From: Neurospora tetraspora
Lineage: Eukaryota > Ascomycota > Sordariomycetes > Sordariales > Sordariaceae
Assembly: GCF_033439725.1 (NCBI RefSeq)
Contig: NW_026944389.1
Location: 3,162,001 to 3,226,000, forward strand
Direction: 5' to 3'
Length of the DNA: 64,000 nucleotides
Each line of letters begins with the position of its first letter. Position 1 is the first letter of the stretch. Positions 35,582-47,900 of the stretch are shown one piece after another. Below the pieces are notes generated by a model, which was given only the letters and a program-made list of their open reading frames with translations, did no database searches and had not been told where the DNA came from. The position numbers and the translations under genes were made by a program.

Positions 35582-37624
35582 ATGGCTATCATCAGTACAA
35601 TTTTGGAGTCGGCCTTTGGTAGCCCGACGATGCAAACCCACCATGGAGATTTCAGAGCTGGAATTCGGGATGAATTTGGGGAATCAGAACAGGATCGCGT
35701 GTTGAAAAACGACCTTGCGATTGTATCACTTACCTTCGCTTCACTCAGTCTCATCCTGACGCTTTTTACCTTTTACTGGTTCGTGAAAATGAGGAAGACG
35801 TTTCGGCATGAGTAAGCAACCTACTTTTGTTTCAAGAACTGATCAAGTACTAACCGTCATGCGCGCAGACTGATAGTGTTGCTTATTCAAAGTGACTTGA
35901 TCAAGTCGGTGTGGTTCATCGTCCCCTCGATTGCGCACCTACTCCGAGGTCCTATTCGCTCCGACTCTGCCTTTTGCCAAATTGCCGGATTCGGTCTCGC
36001 GCTAGGCATCGAGGCGTCCGACATCGCAGCTCTGCTCATCGCCATTCACCTTCTGATGACCATCTTACGCCTGCGGACCGGCCTCTATCGCTACCGACAC
36101 TGGGCATACGGGGCTTACTACTTCTTTCCCGTGCTATTCGCAAGCTTGGCTTTTGTGGACGGCACGGGATACCAGGAGGCTGGCCATTACTGCTACCTCC
36201 GGACAGACAAGAGTTGGGCACGGCTGGCCCTCAGTTGGGTTCCTCGCTACGTCATTTGCTGCAGCATCCTGGCCATCTACTTCTTTGTTTACTTTTACGT
36301 TCGCAACCGATTGGAGGATTACGGAAGGAGAAGCTCGGGAAATATGAACCACCCGCGCTCCCGGGATACGCACGACGCACCTCCTACCCCTCGGCTGATA
36401 TCCCACGGGCTACTTGTGTCGCTACCAAACTCGCGAAGGGGATCTGCGGCAGACCAGAATGTTACCGTCAAGGACCGCAACAGGTCTGTGTCATCGATCA
36501 GCACGATTCAGTTCGAATTATATGTGGACGAAGCTGGGGAGCAGCCAACTAGCAGGTCAGGACGGTCGTCAAAGCACAGGCCAGCGAAGATGAACTGGAA
36601 TTGGCCTGGATTTGTGCACACCCCCCGATCCTCCGGGGAAAATGGACGCTTGATGGTGGAAGATCCGGACGACCCTCTGTCTCAACCACTTCCCTCGCCG
36701 CCGCTCCCGGTCCACTCTCCCGAGAGACCACCCAGGGCCAGCCGGTCTGACAACTCATCTGCCAGCCCACGCTCCTATTGGCATAGGCCAGTCCCTTCGG
36801 AATGCTCAACAGTGCACGGAAACCACGCAACCCATGACTTGCCGCCAAGCTCCACCACCACTGTTAACCAAAGCACATATCACATCGATCTCACACTCAC
36901 TCACATCCTCACGATGCTTCGAAAGGGACCTCCGCGAACATCTAAGAACCCTCCCACCACTCGGCCTTCCTCGATCACCATATCGCCCGGTTCAATTGGA
37001 GGCGACTCGGGCGTTACTCGCAACCGCGAGAGGGCACGACGCCAGCTTTACGCGCTGTTTGCTTACCCGCTCGTCTACATGATCGTCTGGGTATTTCCCT
37101 TCCTCTCCCAGGTAGTATTCTACGACGACAAAACTTCCCCGCATAACCCGCAGTGGCTTGTGTTCGTGAGCATGATCAGCCTCGGCATCCAGGGCGCGGT
37201 CGACTGCACGCTCTTCACTATGAGAGAGCAACCGTGGAAGTACGCCCAGGGGGACTTTTGGACTGCGCTGCGGGCACGGATGCGGTTCAGTGGCAGCTGC
37301 CTCTGGGGAGACGTCGGGTTCGCGGGCAGGACCAGGGAGGAAATGTTCCATGACAGCCAGCTTGCGAGGAGAAGACGGGAGCAGGAAATCGCGGACGAGA
37401 GAGCCCGACGCGCTGTTCACGGGATTACTCTTGAGGGTGCTGATGTTGAAGCTGGTGCTGGTGGCGCTAGAGGTGCTGCGACGAGGAAGACAGGAGCCGT
37501 TGAGTGGTGGGATACAGCCGATTTACTCGATGGGATGATCGATGACCATGAAGAACGTAGCGACGATGCGAATGATGATTTTTGGGCTCAGCTTTATCGG
37601 TTGAATGGAGATGGAGGCTGGTAG
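35582..37624 (+). CDS. gpr-4: Gpr1/Git3-type G protein-coupled receptor (GPR-4 type)
   Basis: Two exons, 35582-35811 and 35869-37624, joined across a 57-nt intron (GTAAGC, TACTAACCG, GCGCAG) to give FRHELIVLLIQSD. 662 codons, 661 aa. TM1 lies at about 44-68. TM2-TM5 follow, with the family block GIEASDIAALLIAIH and LSWVPRYVI. There is a roughly 240-residue Ser/Pro-rich third cytoplasmic loop, then RRQLYALFAYPLVYMIVWVFP (TM6) and TM7. The acidic C-terminal tail ends in WAQLYRLNGDGGW. In yeast Gpr1 and Neurospora GPR-4 this family senses carbon source and signals through a G-alpha to cAMP. Localisation to the plasma membrane is inferred from the spans. It has a long gene-free upstream region. 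Confidence 0.88.
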
Positions 37625-38285
37625 ACGCGAGTCTCGCTTGACTTGCCACCCTGCTAATCTTCTTTACCTTTTTTTGGATACACCCACAGGTGGCTACTAT
37701 TACTTTAGTGTTTTCCCTTCCTGTTTTATCTCTCTTTTGTCATTCTAACTCAAGTCATGGCGTTTTTGGTTTTCCTTTTTGTTGTTGTTGAGACCAAACA
37801 GATTATACCCCTGGGTCGGCTTGCGTATTTTTTGGGCCTCGGTCATTTTGTTTTTTTAGCTGTCGGTCATGACACATGCCGTTACATTGAAACATGGGAT
37901 CGAAAGCATTTGCGATTGGTGTTGTGGCGTTTCTCAAGTTTTAACTGCTTTCTGAAAGTTTTTCCTTTGTATCAACCATAGCACAGAGAGGGATGGAGGG
38001 ACGAGAAAGGCGGAGGGAGGGTAGGTTAATTGATCTATAAAAATCATGGATGTTTAGCATTGTTACTTTTACGTAGCGCCTAGCATACTGTATATACACA
38101 CCAAACACAGAACATACTCTAGAAGACTGCAAAGTCGGACACACCAACACAACGATGGTCCATTCCTTTAATGTGTTTCATATGATATGAGCCCGTACCT
38201 TGCCATGCTACTCCTGATTTCTGCATCCAACATTCATCCATCCATCCAAATCTGATATTGTACTCTATCCATCGCCACCCTCGGC
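37625..38285. other. Intergenic between convergent receptor and amidotransferase genes
   Basis: Tail-to-tail spacer that should hold both 3' UTRs. T-rich on plus from about 37670. No gene seen. Confidence 0.5.
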
Positions 38286-39194
38286 TCATTCCTGCAGCAA
38301 GAACCTGTAAAAGGCCTGGGCTATGAACACACCATCATCCACCTTGTTCCTTTCCACACCACTTCCAAACAGCTCCTCGTTGAAAAGACCGGTCGCCCTT
38401 CGCAACTCCAACAACTCCTCCATGATATCCGTCGTAAACTCCGGGTGGCCCTGCACCGTCAACACCTTCCCCGGAATAATGAACCCCTGGTTCTCGCAGA
38501 CGTCCGTAGAAGCAAGGAGTTGCGCGCCCTCGGGAACGCCTACGACATGGTCACGATGCATTTGCTGGATTTTCTGTTGTAGTTTGTCAGCACTTCACCC
38601 TTCAAAAACTCGCGGGGAACCGAATCCATCCTCAGCCAGGAAAAAAAAAAAAAAAAAACCTACCAAGTCTTCCCTCCCCCCAAACAAACCCTTCCCAACA
38701 CTCGTCAACCCAACCCGCGTCACACTAACCTCCCACCCCTTCTCATTCCTCTCAACAACCTGCCCCAGCGCTCGTCCGACAATCTGATGTCCGAAACAGA
38801 CCCCCAACACTTTGATCGTCCTCCCTCCGTTTTCCGCGTCACCCTCAGTGATAGCCCTCCTCACAAACTCCGTCAGAGTCAGAATCCAGGGGTCATTCTC
38901 ATACGCGCTGTGCTTGGATCCCGTGATCAAGATTGCGTCGACTTCCGAGAGGGACGGGTAATCGCCGTAAGGATCCGAGGGTGAGATGTTGTTGACGACG
39001 TCGTGGGCGGTTATGGTTAGATAGGAGGATAAGGGGTGCTCTGGGGAGGCCAGGGCGCGGGTGAATAAGTGCGTGAAGACGCCGCGGTAGCCCGAGTAGC
39101 GGGCGTGTGCGCCGGCGGGGGGAGTGTCGGCTTCGAGGATGGCGAGGCGGAGGGGGGTGGTGGGTGGGGGGATGGTTGCGGTTGGGGAGGCCAT
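38286..39194 (-). CDS. Class I glutamine amidotransferase-like protein
   Basis: Exons 39194-38664 and 38573-38286; the 90-nt intron begins GTAGG and runs straight into 18 T residues. 273 codons, 272 aa. The catalytic triad of the GATase1 fold is present: C133 in the nucleophile elbow GVCFGHQ, H220 and E222 in GHPEF. ITGSKHSAYEND and IQQMHRDHV are typical of the stand-alone fungal subgroup related to yeast YLR126C. Such proteins hydrolyse glutamine or a gamma-glutamyl substrate; the true substrate is unknown. No synthetase domain is attached, so it is not a full GMP synthase. No signal peptide; cytosolic expected. Confidence 0.85.
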
Positions 39195-40046
39195 TTTGAG
39201 TTGAGGTTAGGTGGTGGGTTGGAGCTTGTGGTGATGAAGTGTTCGGTTGGGACTTGAATTAGAGAAAGGATGGATGCGTGAGAAGCAAAGTGCGAAGTTC
39301 TTTGAGGAGCGGGCTTTTTACACTGATACGTTGAGGTTGTGAGCCAGAAGGACGGGAGTAAAGTGCATGAGGAGATAAGGTCACGAGAGTCACAAGTTCA
39401 GTAAGTGATAAGGATAGAAGGACAAGATGAGACTGAAAGATGTGGATCAAAGTGTTGTACCCTCGAAATCTTGACAGTTGATCGCCTACAAACATTATTC
39501 GCGATGGCATTCACGCCTTGGACCAGATTACCTAAACTCAACCAACAGGCACCGAGTCTTGACTCACAACAATGAAACTCAAGCAACCGGTACTCGCGGA
39601 ATCAGGGTGGCGGTTGATGCCATGGCCGCCATGGTCCGAGGCGCGTGAAGGTTCAACTCCTCACCGTTGCTGGCGGGGTTCTTATCGATACGAGCGACCG
39701 GTCGAGAACAGACTCCGCTTTCGGAGGACGATCAGTGGGGTCCACCTCGGTGAACACTCGCCCGGATGGTGGGGTTGGGACTGAAGGCGGTGCGGGCGGC
39801 GATAAGCCGAGGCACCGCCAAGGCCGCGCCGTCCCTTCAACGGCAGTGGCTCCCCTCGTCCCGTCGTGGAGTTACTGTATGACGTGCGCATGTGCAGGGA
39901 CCGAAGAGTGTTGTTGTGCAGAACTTTGAACGGTGTTTCACGAACACAAACCTCTGCAGTACATACCCACGGGCTCATTTGTTGTTTCGAGGGTAACCAG
40001 CGTTGACAGGCCGATTATACGCCAGAAAAACACAAGACACAAGACA
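39195..40046. promoter_or_regulatory. Divergent promoter region, amidotransferase and exopolyphosphatase
   Basis: The two genes start at 39194 (minus) and 40047 (plus) and share this 852-bp region. No named regulatory element is clear. Short open frames here are G-rich and overlap on both strands. Confidence 0.45.
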
Positions 40047-41449
40047 ATGGCGCCCACAGCCCGTGTCTCCCTCAAGAAGTTCCTCTTGACAGCTCGCAAG
40101 GCGCTGCTCGCACCGCCAGTACAGCGTCCAAACCCTTTGATATTTGTCGTAGGAAATGAATCAGCAGGTAACTTAACTTGACTACATTTCAGCAGCCAGA
40201 GACCATCCTTAGTATCAGTCGAATAACTAACCATACCTCTCCAAACCAAACCAAAGACCTCGACTCCCTCTGCTCCTCCATCCTCCTCGCCTACTTCCGC
40301 ACCTACCGCCCCTGCCCTGGGCCTCCCATCCTCCACATCCCGCTCTCCAACCTGCCCCAAGCCGACCTCGCCCTGCGTCCCGAGCTCGCCGCCGTCCTCA
40401 AGCCCGCCGGTCTGCACATCAAAGACCTCATCACCCTCGACGGCCTGCTATCCACCTCCTCCAAGGATGACGCCGATAGCAGCTTCATCACCCCCGAAAA
40501 CACCCAATGGCTCCTAGTAGACCACAACTCCCTCACCGGCCCGCTCGCCGCGCGCGGGTTTGGGGGTCCCGAAAAAATAATAGGGTGTATTGACCACCAT
40601 GATGACGAGGGCGTTGTTCCGGACACCGTAAAACCGAGGTTGATTGAGAAGAGCGGGAGTTGCATGAGTCTGGTGGTGGAGTACTGCAAGCCTGTTTGGG
40701 AGGAGCTGAGCAAACTTGAGCGAAGCGAAGAGGGGAATACGGATACTACCCTTGAAGAGTGGGAGTCGCAGTTGGCGCATCTGGCGCTGGCGCCGATATT
40801 GGTTGATACTACGAACTTGACGAGCAAGGATAAGACAACTAGGTGGGATGAAGAGGCGGTGGAATTTGTTGAGGGTCGTTTGACACAATCTCAGAAGACA
40901 AGTGTTACTACCGCTACTGCGGATGCCGCCACTGAAGAAAAAGGATACGACAGAACAGCCTACTTCAACCACATCACCTCTCTCAAAGAAGAGATCGCCG
41001 GGCTAAGCTACCGCGACATCTTACGAAAAGACTACAAGCGGTGGACAGACGGCGGGCTAGCGGTGGGGATCTCGACGGTAGTCAGGGGGTTCGAGTACCT
41101 CCTGACGGAAATCGGAGACCAAAAACAGTTCAGCGAGGCGTTGAGGGCCTGGGCGAAGGAGCAGGAGCTGGATATTGCGGCCGTCATGACCGTGTCCAAC
41201 CCTGATGGGAAATTTACGAGGGAGTTGCTCTTGTGGGCGTTTAACGAGGGGGCGGTCAAGGTTGCGAAGCGGTTTGTGGAGAAGAATGGGGACCTTCTTC
41301 ATCTTCAGACGTGGGGCGGCGGGAAGTTGGATTCGGATGATGGAGAAGGGGAGTGGGTGAGGTGTTGGACGCAGGGACGGGTGGATAAGAGTCGGAAGCA
41401 GGTGGCGCCTATGTTGAGGGACGTGATGAAGGAGGCGGCTAGGCTTTGA
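40047..41449 (+). CDS. ppx1: Exopolyphosphatase, PPX1 type (DHH superfamily)
   Basis: Exons 40047-40167 and 40257-41449; intron 89 nt (GTAACT, ATAACTAACC, CAAAG). 438 codons, 437 aa, close to yeast Ppx1 (397). Motifs of the DHH phosphoesterase superfamily are in order: NESADLDS (37-44), LLVDHN (D129), CIDHHDDE (D153-H154-H155) and ILVDTTNL. The enzyme removes phosphate from the ends of polyphosphate and needs divalent metal. The first 27 residues carry five basic and no acidic residues (RVSLKKFLLTARKALL), so a mitochondrial fraction is plausible, as reported for yeast. It converges with ATP25, with 214 bp between stops. Confidence 0.9.
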
Positions 41450-41663
41450 TTGAATGGGAGTGAGGAGGCGGGACATCATTGACATAATAACCTAATCAAA
41501 GGACCTATTGGTGGCCGATATGTCGAGTTGGTGAAGGGGACAATAAGAGTACCATGGCGGCCATATGGACATGTTGATAATGCTGTGAATGCAAAGAGTG
41601 CGCCCTACTAATGATACATGTAAATCTTACATCCATATGCTATCGTACAATCGTCTCCTTTGT

Positions 41664-43778
41664 TTATGCGCCCCAGGCCGCGGACCCGTGCAGAGTTAGC
41701 CAAAGTCTGACAAACTCGCGATCCATATACTGTGTGTCTGAGATCCTGTCATCGATGTCCTTAGCCAAAGACTCTGCCTCCGGGTCAGCAATGCGAATGC
41801 ACGCCTCAAGCGCATTGAGCATAGCCGCCGTAACCCTCACAGGCGGCTGTTCATGCCACATTTCCTCCACGCACCATCTCAGAGCGTCGGTGGCCATTGC
41901 CTGGTGATCCTCCGCTGCAATGCGCTGGTATACCTTGGTGTACATGCGTTCGGTCCTGCGCTCGCAATACCTGGGGAAGATGCGCCAGACGTTCCAGAAC
42001 TTGTCCCAGGCGCGGTGGTTGGCGTACACATCGAGCAATCTGACGATCTCGTCTTCGGTCGGACAGTCCATCTGGGCCTCGCCAAGTAAGTCCTCAAACT
42101 GGGCGAGGAGTCGACGCGCCTCGGGCGGGCGGGCGCCGGTCCGCAGGAGGGATTCGATCACGGCCACAACCACGTCGTACTCAATTACCTTTTCGCCGTG
42201 GGAAAACAGCATGTCGATTACATCCATGGAGAGGGAAGCCTGTTGGCGAACGCCCGCGTCAGTCGTCTCTGGTATGGCAAATATCATCCGGAGGAGGTCC
42301 ACAAACTTTTCGCGCGCAAGATCGGCTGCTCCCGAGAGCTTCAATTCCTGGATGAGGTCGCCTAACCGGGTCAGGTCGTGATCGGGATGCTGAAGAGCAC
42401 GTGCAGCCTTTTCGAGCCAAAGGCGGGCCTCCCACGCCTGGGCGGAGGGCAAGTTCTCGATGGCACGGTTGAATAGGCGCATAAAGGTGCTGGGCGAACC
42501 GTCTTCGCAAAGGGATACCGCTGAGAGGGCCTGGTCCTTGGGAAGGCTGTAGAGGTAGTCCTGCATCTGGGATAAGAGCTGAACCTTGGAATCGGTATCC
42601 TGGGCCAGAAGGTTGTCAATTGTAGACGGGCTAGCGTTGCTGTACTCCCATCCAGCCATTGCTATGGCCAAGTCAGTCTGCGAAACGTCGACGGCCTTTG
42701 CGTGCTGTCGCGCCGAGGTAGAGAAGTACAAGCGATCAGGTCGCTTCCGGTTCCGTCCACTCGAACGAATGGGTGTCGGGAAGAAAGTTTCGCGCGATAC
42801 AGTGTCGGGTGAAGTGGTGAAAGTGGCCTCAGGAAGCTTCCCTGCGATCTTGTCCTGCCTCTCTAGACTGCGCCGCAAGATGCCGCTCCAAAGCTTTTCC
42901 AGAGCCAACTCCTCCCTCCGCGTCTCCGTCATTAACTGCACCACAATTGTGGTCCCGCTTTGGGGCACACCAAAGCCGCTCGTCACGCCTTTCTCGTCCT
43001 TGAACTCCATTTCCATGTCCGACCATCCAAGAGTGCCGAGGTTGACGCAAATCCAGCCCGTGGTGATGCCATCGTCAGCTCCGCTCGGAAGGCCCGTGGT
43101 ACCGAGAAGTTTCGCCTTGCGAGCCTTGCGCCTCAGTTTCGTCTTCAACTCGTTCCTTCCCAGCAAGCCATCAGCCTTGGCCGAGACTCCACGGTTGCGC
43201 AGCCAGCGTACCAGACGGTCGGCAGAGACGTGCAAGTGACGCTCACTGCGGGCAGTGCCAAAGAGCATCAGCACTTCGGGCCCCAGAGCAGGTGGCGGAT
43301 CGATTTCGCGGAGATCGAGAAGCTTGAGGTCGTCCATGCCCAGCTCATCGGATACATACTTGACCAAGGGCTCCATCAGCTTGGGAGAGCCCTCGGGAAT
43401 GTCTGGTAGCGGCGGCGGCTCGTGGACAAGGGTGGGGTGTGTGGGAGCGTCGACTTGGAGATACCAAGGCACGTCAGCGCCGCCTTCATTGTTCGTCTCT
43501 GTGCTGGCCTCTGCTTTGCTGGCCTCTGCTTGGGCATCCTCGGTCTTGTTCGGTTGCTCTTGGGCGGCAGGCTCTGCATGTTCTTCGATGGTCGGGCTCG
43601 CCAGCAGTCGGGGGGAAGGTCGGAAGGTCGAGTACGGGGCGGCCGGGGAAAGAATCCGGGTACGAGCTGCTGGAAGAGGAGCTCTGGGAGTCGCGAAGCT
43701 GCTGACGAAGAGTCGCAGAGCCGAGAATCTGCAGGCTGAGCAGGCTGAAGCTCTGAGAACAGCGGGAGTCGCGCTCAT
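41664..43778 (-). CDS. atp25: ATP25, mitochondrial ATPase synthesis protein
   Basis: Intronless, 704 aa. The first 60 residues are Arg/Ser/Ala-rich with no acidic residue, a mitochondrial presequence. Residues about 140-300 form the RsfS-like domain: [27 protein letters not shown], then [15 protein letters not shown], as in known ATP25 proteins. The remainder is the ATP25 mRNA-stabilisation region, helical and RPO/PPR-like. In yeast the C-terminal part stabilises the ATP9 transcript and the N-terminal part helps assemble the Atp9 ring after cleavage. In Neurospora-type fungi ATP9 is nuclear-encoded, so the mRNA role must differ. It is divergent from the mitochondrial RNA polymerase gene. Confidence 0.9.
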   Translation of the reverse strand: MSATPAVLRASACSACRFSALRLFVSSFATPRAPLPAARTRILSPAAPYSTFRPSPRLLASPTIEEHAEPAAQEQPNKTEDAQAEASKAEASTETNNEGGADVPWYLQVDAPTHPTLVHEPPPLPDIPEGSPKLMEPLVKYVSDELGMDDLKLLDLREIDPPPALGPEVLMLFGTARSERHLHVSADRLVRWLRNRGVSAKADGLLGRNELKTKLRRKARKAKLLGTTGLPSGADDGITTGWICVNLGTLGWSDMEMEFKDEKGVTSGFGVPQSGTTIVVQLMTETRREELALEKLWSGILRRSLERQDKIAGKLPEATFTTSPDTVSRETFFPTPIRSSGRNRKRPDRLYFSTSARQHAKAVDVSQTDLAIAMAGWEYSNASPSTIDNLLAQDTDSKVQLLSQMQDYLYSLPKDQALSAVSLCEDGSPSTFMRLFNRAIENLPSAQAWEARLWLEKAARALQHPDHDLTRLGDLIQELKLSGAADLAREKFVDLLRMIFAIPETTDAGVRQQASLSMDVIDMLFSHGEKVIEYDVVVAVIESLLRTGARPPEARRLLAQFEDLLGEAQMDCPTEDEIVRLLDVYANHRAWDKFWNVWRIFPRYCERRTERMYTKVYQRIAAEDHQAMATDALRWCVEEMWHEQPPVRVTAAMLNALEACIRIADPEAESLAKDIDDRISDTQYMDREFVRLWLTLHGSAAWGA

Positions 43779-44916
43779 GGTTGCTAGTAATCGCGTGGGG
43801 TGGCCGCCGAGTGTTACACACGCAGATCACGAGTTGGGAATCGCTCTTAGGTCTTCTTCGAAACTGTCGTGATGGTTTGGTGGAGAGAGAATTGCGAGTT
43901 GATCTGGACTGGGCTCGACGTGTTGGACGGGAGCTCGAGGCGTTCACCCGGAAAGTACTTGTTGTGGATAGGTACCACTACAGTGTGGGATAAGTTCAAT
44001 GGATCGAGCATGTTCTGGTCGCCTAGGCGGGGTGGGGACCGTGCCCTCTTCTTCTGTGAATCCGTGGAGCTTCGGGTTGCTCTGCTCTGATGTCCAATTG
44101 GTGCAACGCTCAGGGTCGAGGCGGAAGAGGTGGGTCGGATGGCGGGGTGGACCGTCGGCCGTGTAAGTGAAAAGTCAGATTGGCCAATCAGCACGCCGCA
44201 TGATTGAGATCGAATTTTCCTCCAAGGCCATTGTTAAGCAGTTGCACAGACCAAGGTCCAGGATGGGTGGGGCATGATGGGACGACCTTAACGACTGCCG
44301 CCCAGTGGGCAGGTGGGCCAGTACGCCAAGGTGGCCATCGGCTTCGGTGGGCTCGGGCGGTATCAAAAATTTGGGGAGGGTCCCATCGCAAATCCTATCG
44401 CGCCGTCAGTCGAGCGTCTTACCTTATCTTTTACACTGCCCTCCCGTCTGCCACTGCGCACCTCAACTGCATTTTCACCAAAGACGCAGACAGCGAAGGA
44501 AGAGGAAGCACAGTCCAGTCGGCAAAAACAGCACACGGCCGGTTGTTCCCTCTCAGCTTCTCCCATCATCCTGTTTACACGGCATTTAGAGTCTCCTCCC
44601 ACGGCCTCGACATCGACTTATTGCCGCCACCAGATCGAGGAATCCGACCCGGAGAGACACCAACATCAACACCAGCACCACCAGCACCATCACCACCCAC
44701 TGCAATCGCATTTGTTTGTCGCATTGCACTGCTGGGCCGTCTCGTTTCCTCCCCTCTTGTACAATATTCGATAGTCTTTGCTCAACAACTTTCTTCCCCC
44801 GTCTTTCTTGTCCAATGTGTTATTAATCCCGATACGACCACCCATCTACATCGCCTCCAACAAACCCTCCCGCTCTGTTATCTCGACACCCTCGACACCC
44901 TCGACATCTTTAAAAG
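43779..44916. promoter_or_regulatory. Bidirectional promoter of ATP25 and mitochondrial RNA polymerase
   Basis: 1138 bp separate two ATGs on opposite strands. The right half is a CAC/CCA-rich leader ending in repeated TCGACACCC units just before the polymerase ATG. No TATA box is obvious. Shared use by two mitochondrial gene-expression factors suggests co-regulation. Confidence 0.5.
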
Positions 44917-47900
44917 ATGCTTCCCCGAACGGCTTCGGCCACCCGAACTCCCCACCTCAACCGCCTCGTCTCGGCCGGCTCCCGTAGAGTCCTCCCCAGA
45001 TGCCCGCCTTCTCTCGCTGTCCGGGGCTCGCTGGCTGCGACCCATAGGTTGTTGTCCACCATCACTACCCAGCAACCGAGCCCGCTCAAGAGACAGCCTG
45101 CACCCCGGGCGACCGTTGGCTTCGAGCGCCATCTCGCCACTGTACTAGACGAACCCGCCCAGACTGCGACAGCGCCCTTGTACGAACTGCGATCCTTCTC
45201 CCCACAGGCCCCTTTGACGGTCCGGGATCATACCAAGTTCTATGCAAAGCAGCGCGTGAATTTCCACGGCATTCCTGGAGACGTCAATGAGATGTACTTG
45301 GTTTTCGAGGCCTGTCTTCAAGTTGGACGTCTTGAGCGAGCGGCTCAGGTTCTTAAGCGTCTCGCCAACTTGGACGTTCTACCGCCAGCCGACTATCTGG
45401 ATCTCTTCAACCAGTATCTCGATGCCAAGGTTTCTCAGCTCCTGGAAGAGCCTGGCGTGGACAAGGCCGATGACATCCACAAGGCCTTCGAGACCATGGT
45501 TAGCGGCGGCAGAGAGTTTCCTGTTGGTGGTGAGACCGTTGCCTTGCTTCTCAAGGCATCTCTCACCTCCACCGATGCAGGGACAATGCAGCGTTACGTT
45601 ACGAGATATCTAAGCCTACTTCCCACACAAACCGCCCTCGAGACCGTCTTCAACACCGAAATCTTGACATACGAGGAATTAACAAAGGTTGCTGAGCTGT
45701 GCCCCAAGTACAACATGCCCGACAACGTGGACCCCGAAACCTTTGCGCAGCAACAGCAGCAACAGCTGAAACAACAGCAACAAGAGACAGGTGTTGACAA
45801 ATCTGAGGATACAACCGAGCACTTGCTCACTTCAAGCGAACCCTCTGCAGTCCCCCAAGTTCTTGGTACTCCGCAAAAGGGATTCGGTCTGGAGTTCGTC
45901 AAGCAGACAATCAGCATGTTCACGGGCATCCCGGACGGTTTCGACATCTCGACGTTGCCTATTTCCCAGCAGAGGGAGATCCAGTCCAAGTTGGAAAGGG
46001 ACTGCGTTGACGCATCCCTGGCACGCTGGCGAGAGGAGAACGAATCGCTTCAAAAAATGGGCCTGAATACATCCCTCGACACTCCATCACTCAATTCGAG
46101 GCTCTACCAGTGGCAGAAAGACCTTGAAAGTCGTCTGCGCACGATGCTTGTGGAGGTGGCAGAGTCCGAGATGGCGACCAAGAAAAACAAGGAGGACCTG
46201 GATCGCTGCATTTACGGCCCCTTCATAAGACAGTCCAACCCTGAGCGCCTGGCTGCGGTCACCATCATCAGTACACTCAGCTCGCTCGCCATGGGCGGTG
46301 CCCACAAGGGCTCCACGCTCGCATCTCTCATCACTCACATCGCCAAATTCGCCGAGGAGGACATCAAGGTACAAAAGGCTGAAGCCCTGATCAGCAAGCG
46401 CAACCTCCGAAAGACCAAGTCCAAACAGCACAACCCCCGCTCGGTTTTGCGATTCATGAACTCGACTGCTTCTGCCGGCTCCAGTGATATGGCCGACTCG
46501 AACAACGTCGACGTCGTTATGGAGGACGAGGCCTGGTCGACTATGATCCGAACAAAGGTCGGCGCTGCCCTCCTGTCCGCCCTTCTTGATACGGCAAAGA
46601 TCGCGCTTGTCCGCGAGGATCCCTCGACCAAAACCCTTGTCACGCAAAACCAGCCCGCCTTCTCCCACGTTATGCAACTAAGAAAAGGCAAGAAGGTTGG
46701 AACCATCATTCCCAACAAGGCCGTCGTCGACCTATTGGTTCGGGAACCCGTGCCGGACTTTCTTGCTCGCCATCTTCCCATGGTTACCCCACCGGATCCT
46801 TGGGTATCGTTTGAGAGGGGTGCCTATCTCGAGACCAAGACCCCTGTACTTCGGTTGAAGAACGGTGAGAGGGAGCAGAGACTCTACACCGAGGCAGCAA
46901 TCGCTCGCGGTGACATGGATCAGGTCTTCAAAGGCCTCGATGTCCTGGGCAAGACAGGTTGGAAGATCAATTCCTCAGTCTTCAAGGTCATGCTGGAGGT
47001 CTGGAACTCTGGCAAGCAGGTCGCAAACATTCCTCCTCTTAACCCTGTCTTTGACCTACCCCCCGAGCCGGCATCCACCGAAGACCCGACCGTCAAGCGT
47101 ACGTGGCTCAAGGAGATCAAGGCTATCGAAAACGAGAGATCGGGTTTGCATTCGCAGCGATGCTTCATGAACTTCCAGCTCGAAATTGCCAGGGCATACC
47201 GCGATCAGACCTTCTACTTCCCGCACAACGTTGATTTTCGTGGACGCGCCTATCCCATTCCCCCTTATCTAAATCATATGGGCGCTGACCATCTCCGTGG
47301 CTTGATGCTTTTTGCCAAGGGTAAGCCTTTGGGAGAGAGCGGCTTGCGCTGGCTCAAGGTTCACCTGGCCAACGTTTACGGCTTCGACAAGGCTAGTCTG
47401 CAGGAACGTCAAGACTTTGCCGATGAAAATATCGAGAACATCCGCGACTCGGTAACAAACCCGCTGAACGGAAACAAGTGGTGGCTAGAGGCCGAGGACC
47501 CATGGCAATGCCTTGCCACGTGCTTTGAGCTCGCGGCAGCACTTGAGCTGGAGGATCCCACACAATATGTATCCCATCTTCCGGTACACCAAGACGGAAC
47601 CTGCAACGGACTGCAGCATTACGCCGCTCTCGGTGGTGATACATGGGGTGCACAGCAAGTCAACCTGGTTCCCGGAGACCGTCCTGCCGATGTCTACTCA
47701 GCTGTTGCCAAGTTGGTCATTAAGGGTATCGAGGATGATCTCGCCAAGGGAAATGAGTTTGCCCAGGCCATGCAGGGGAAGATCACACGCAAGGTGGTGA
47801 AGCAAACCGTCATGACCAATGTTTACGGCGTGACGTATGTCGGCGCAAAGAAACAGGTCCTGAAGCAAATCGAAGCGGCGTACCCGAACCTCGAGGCCGA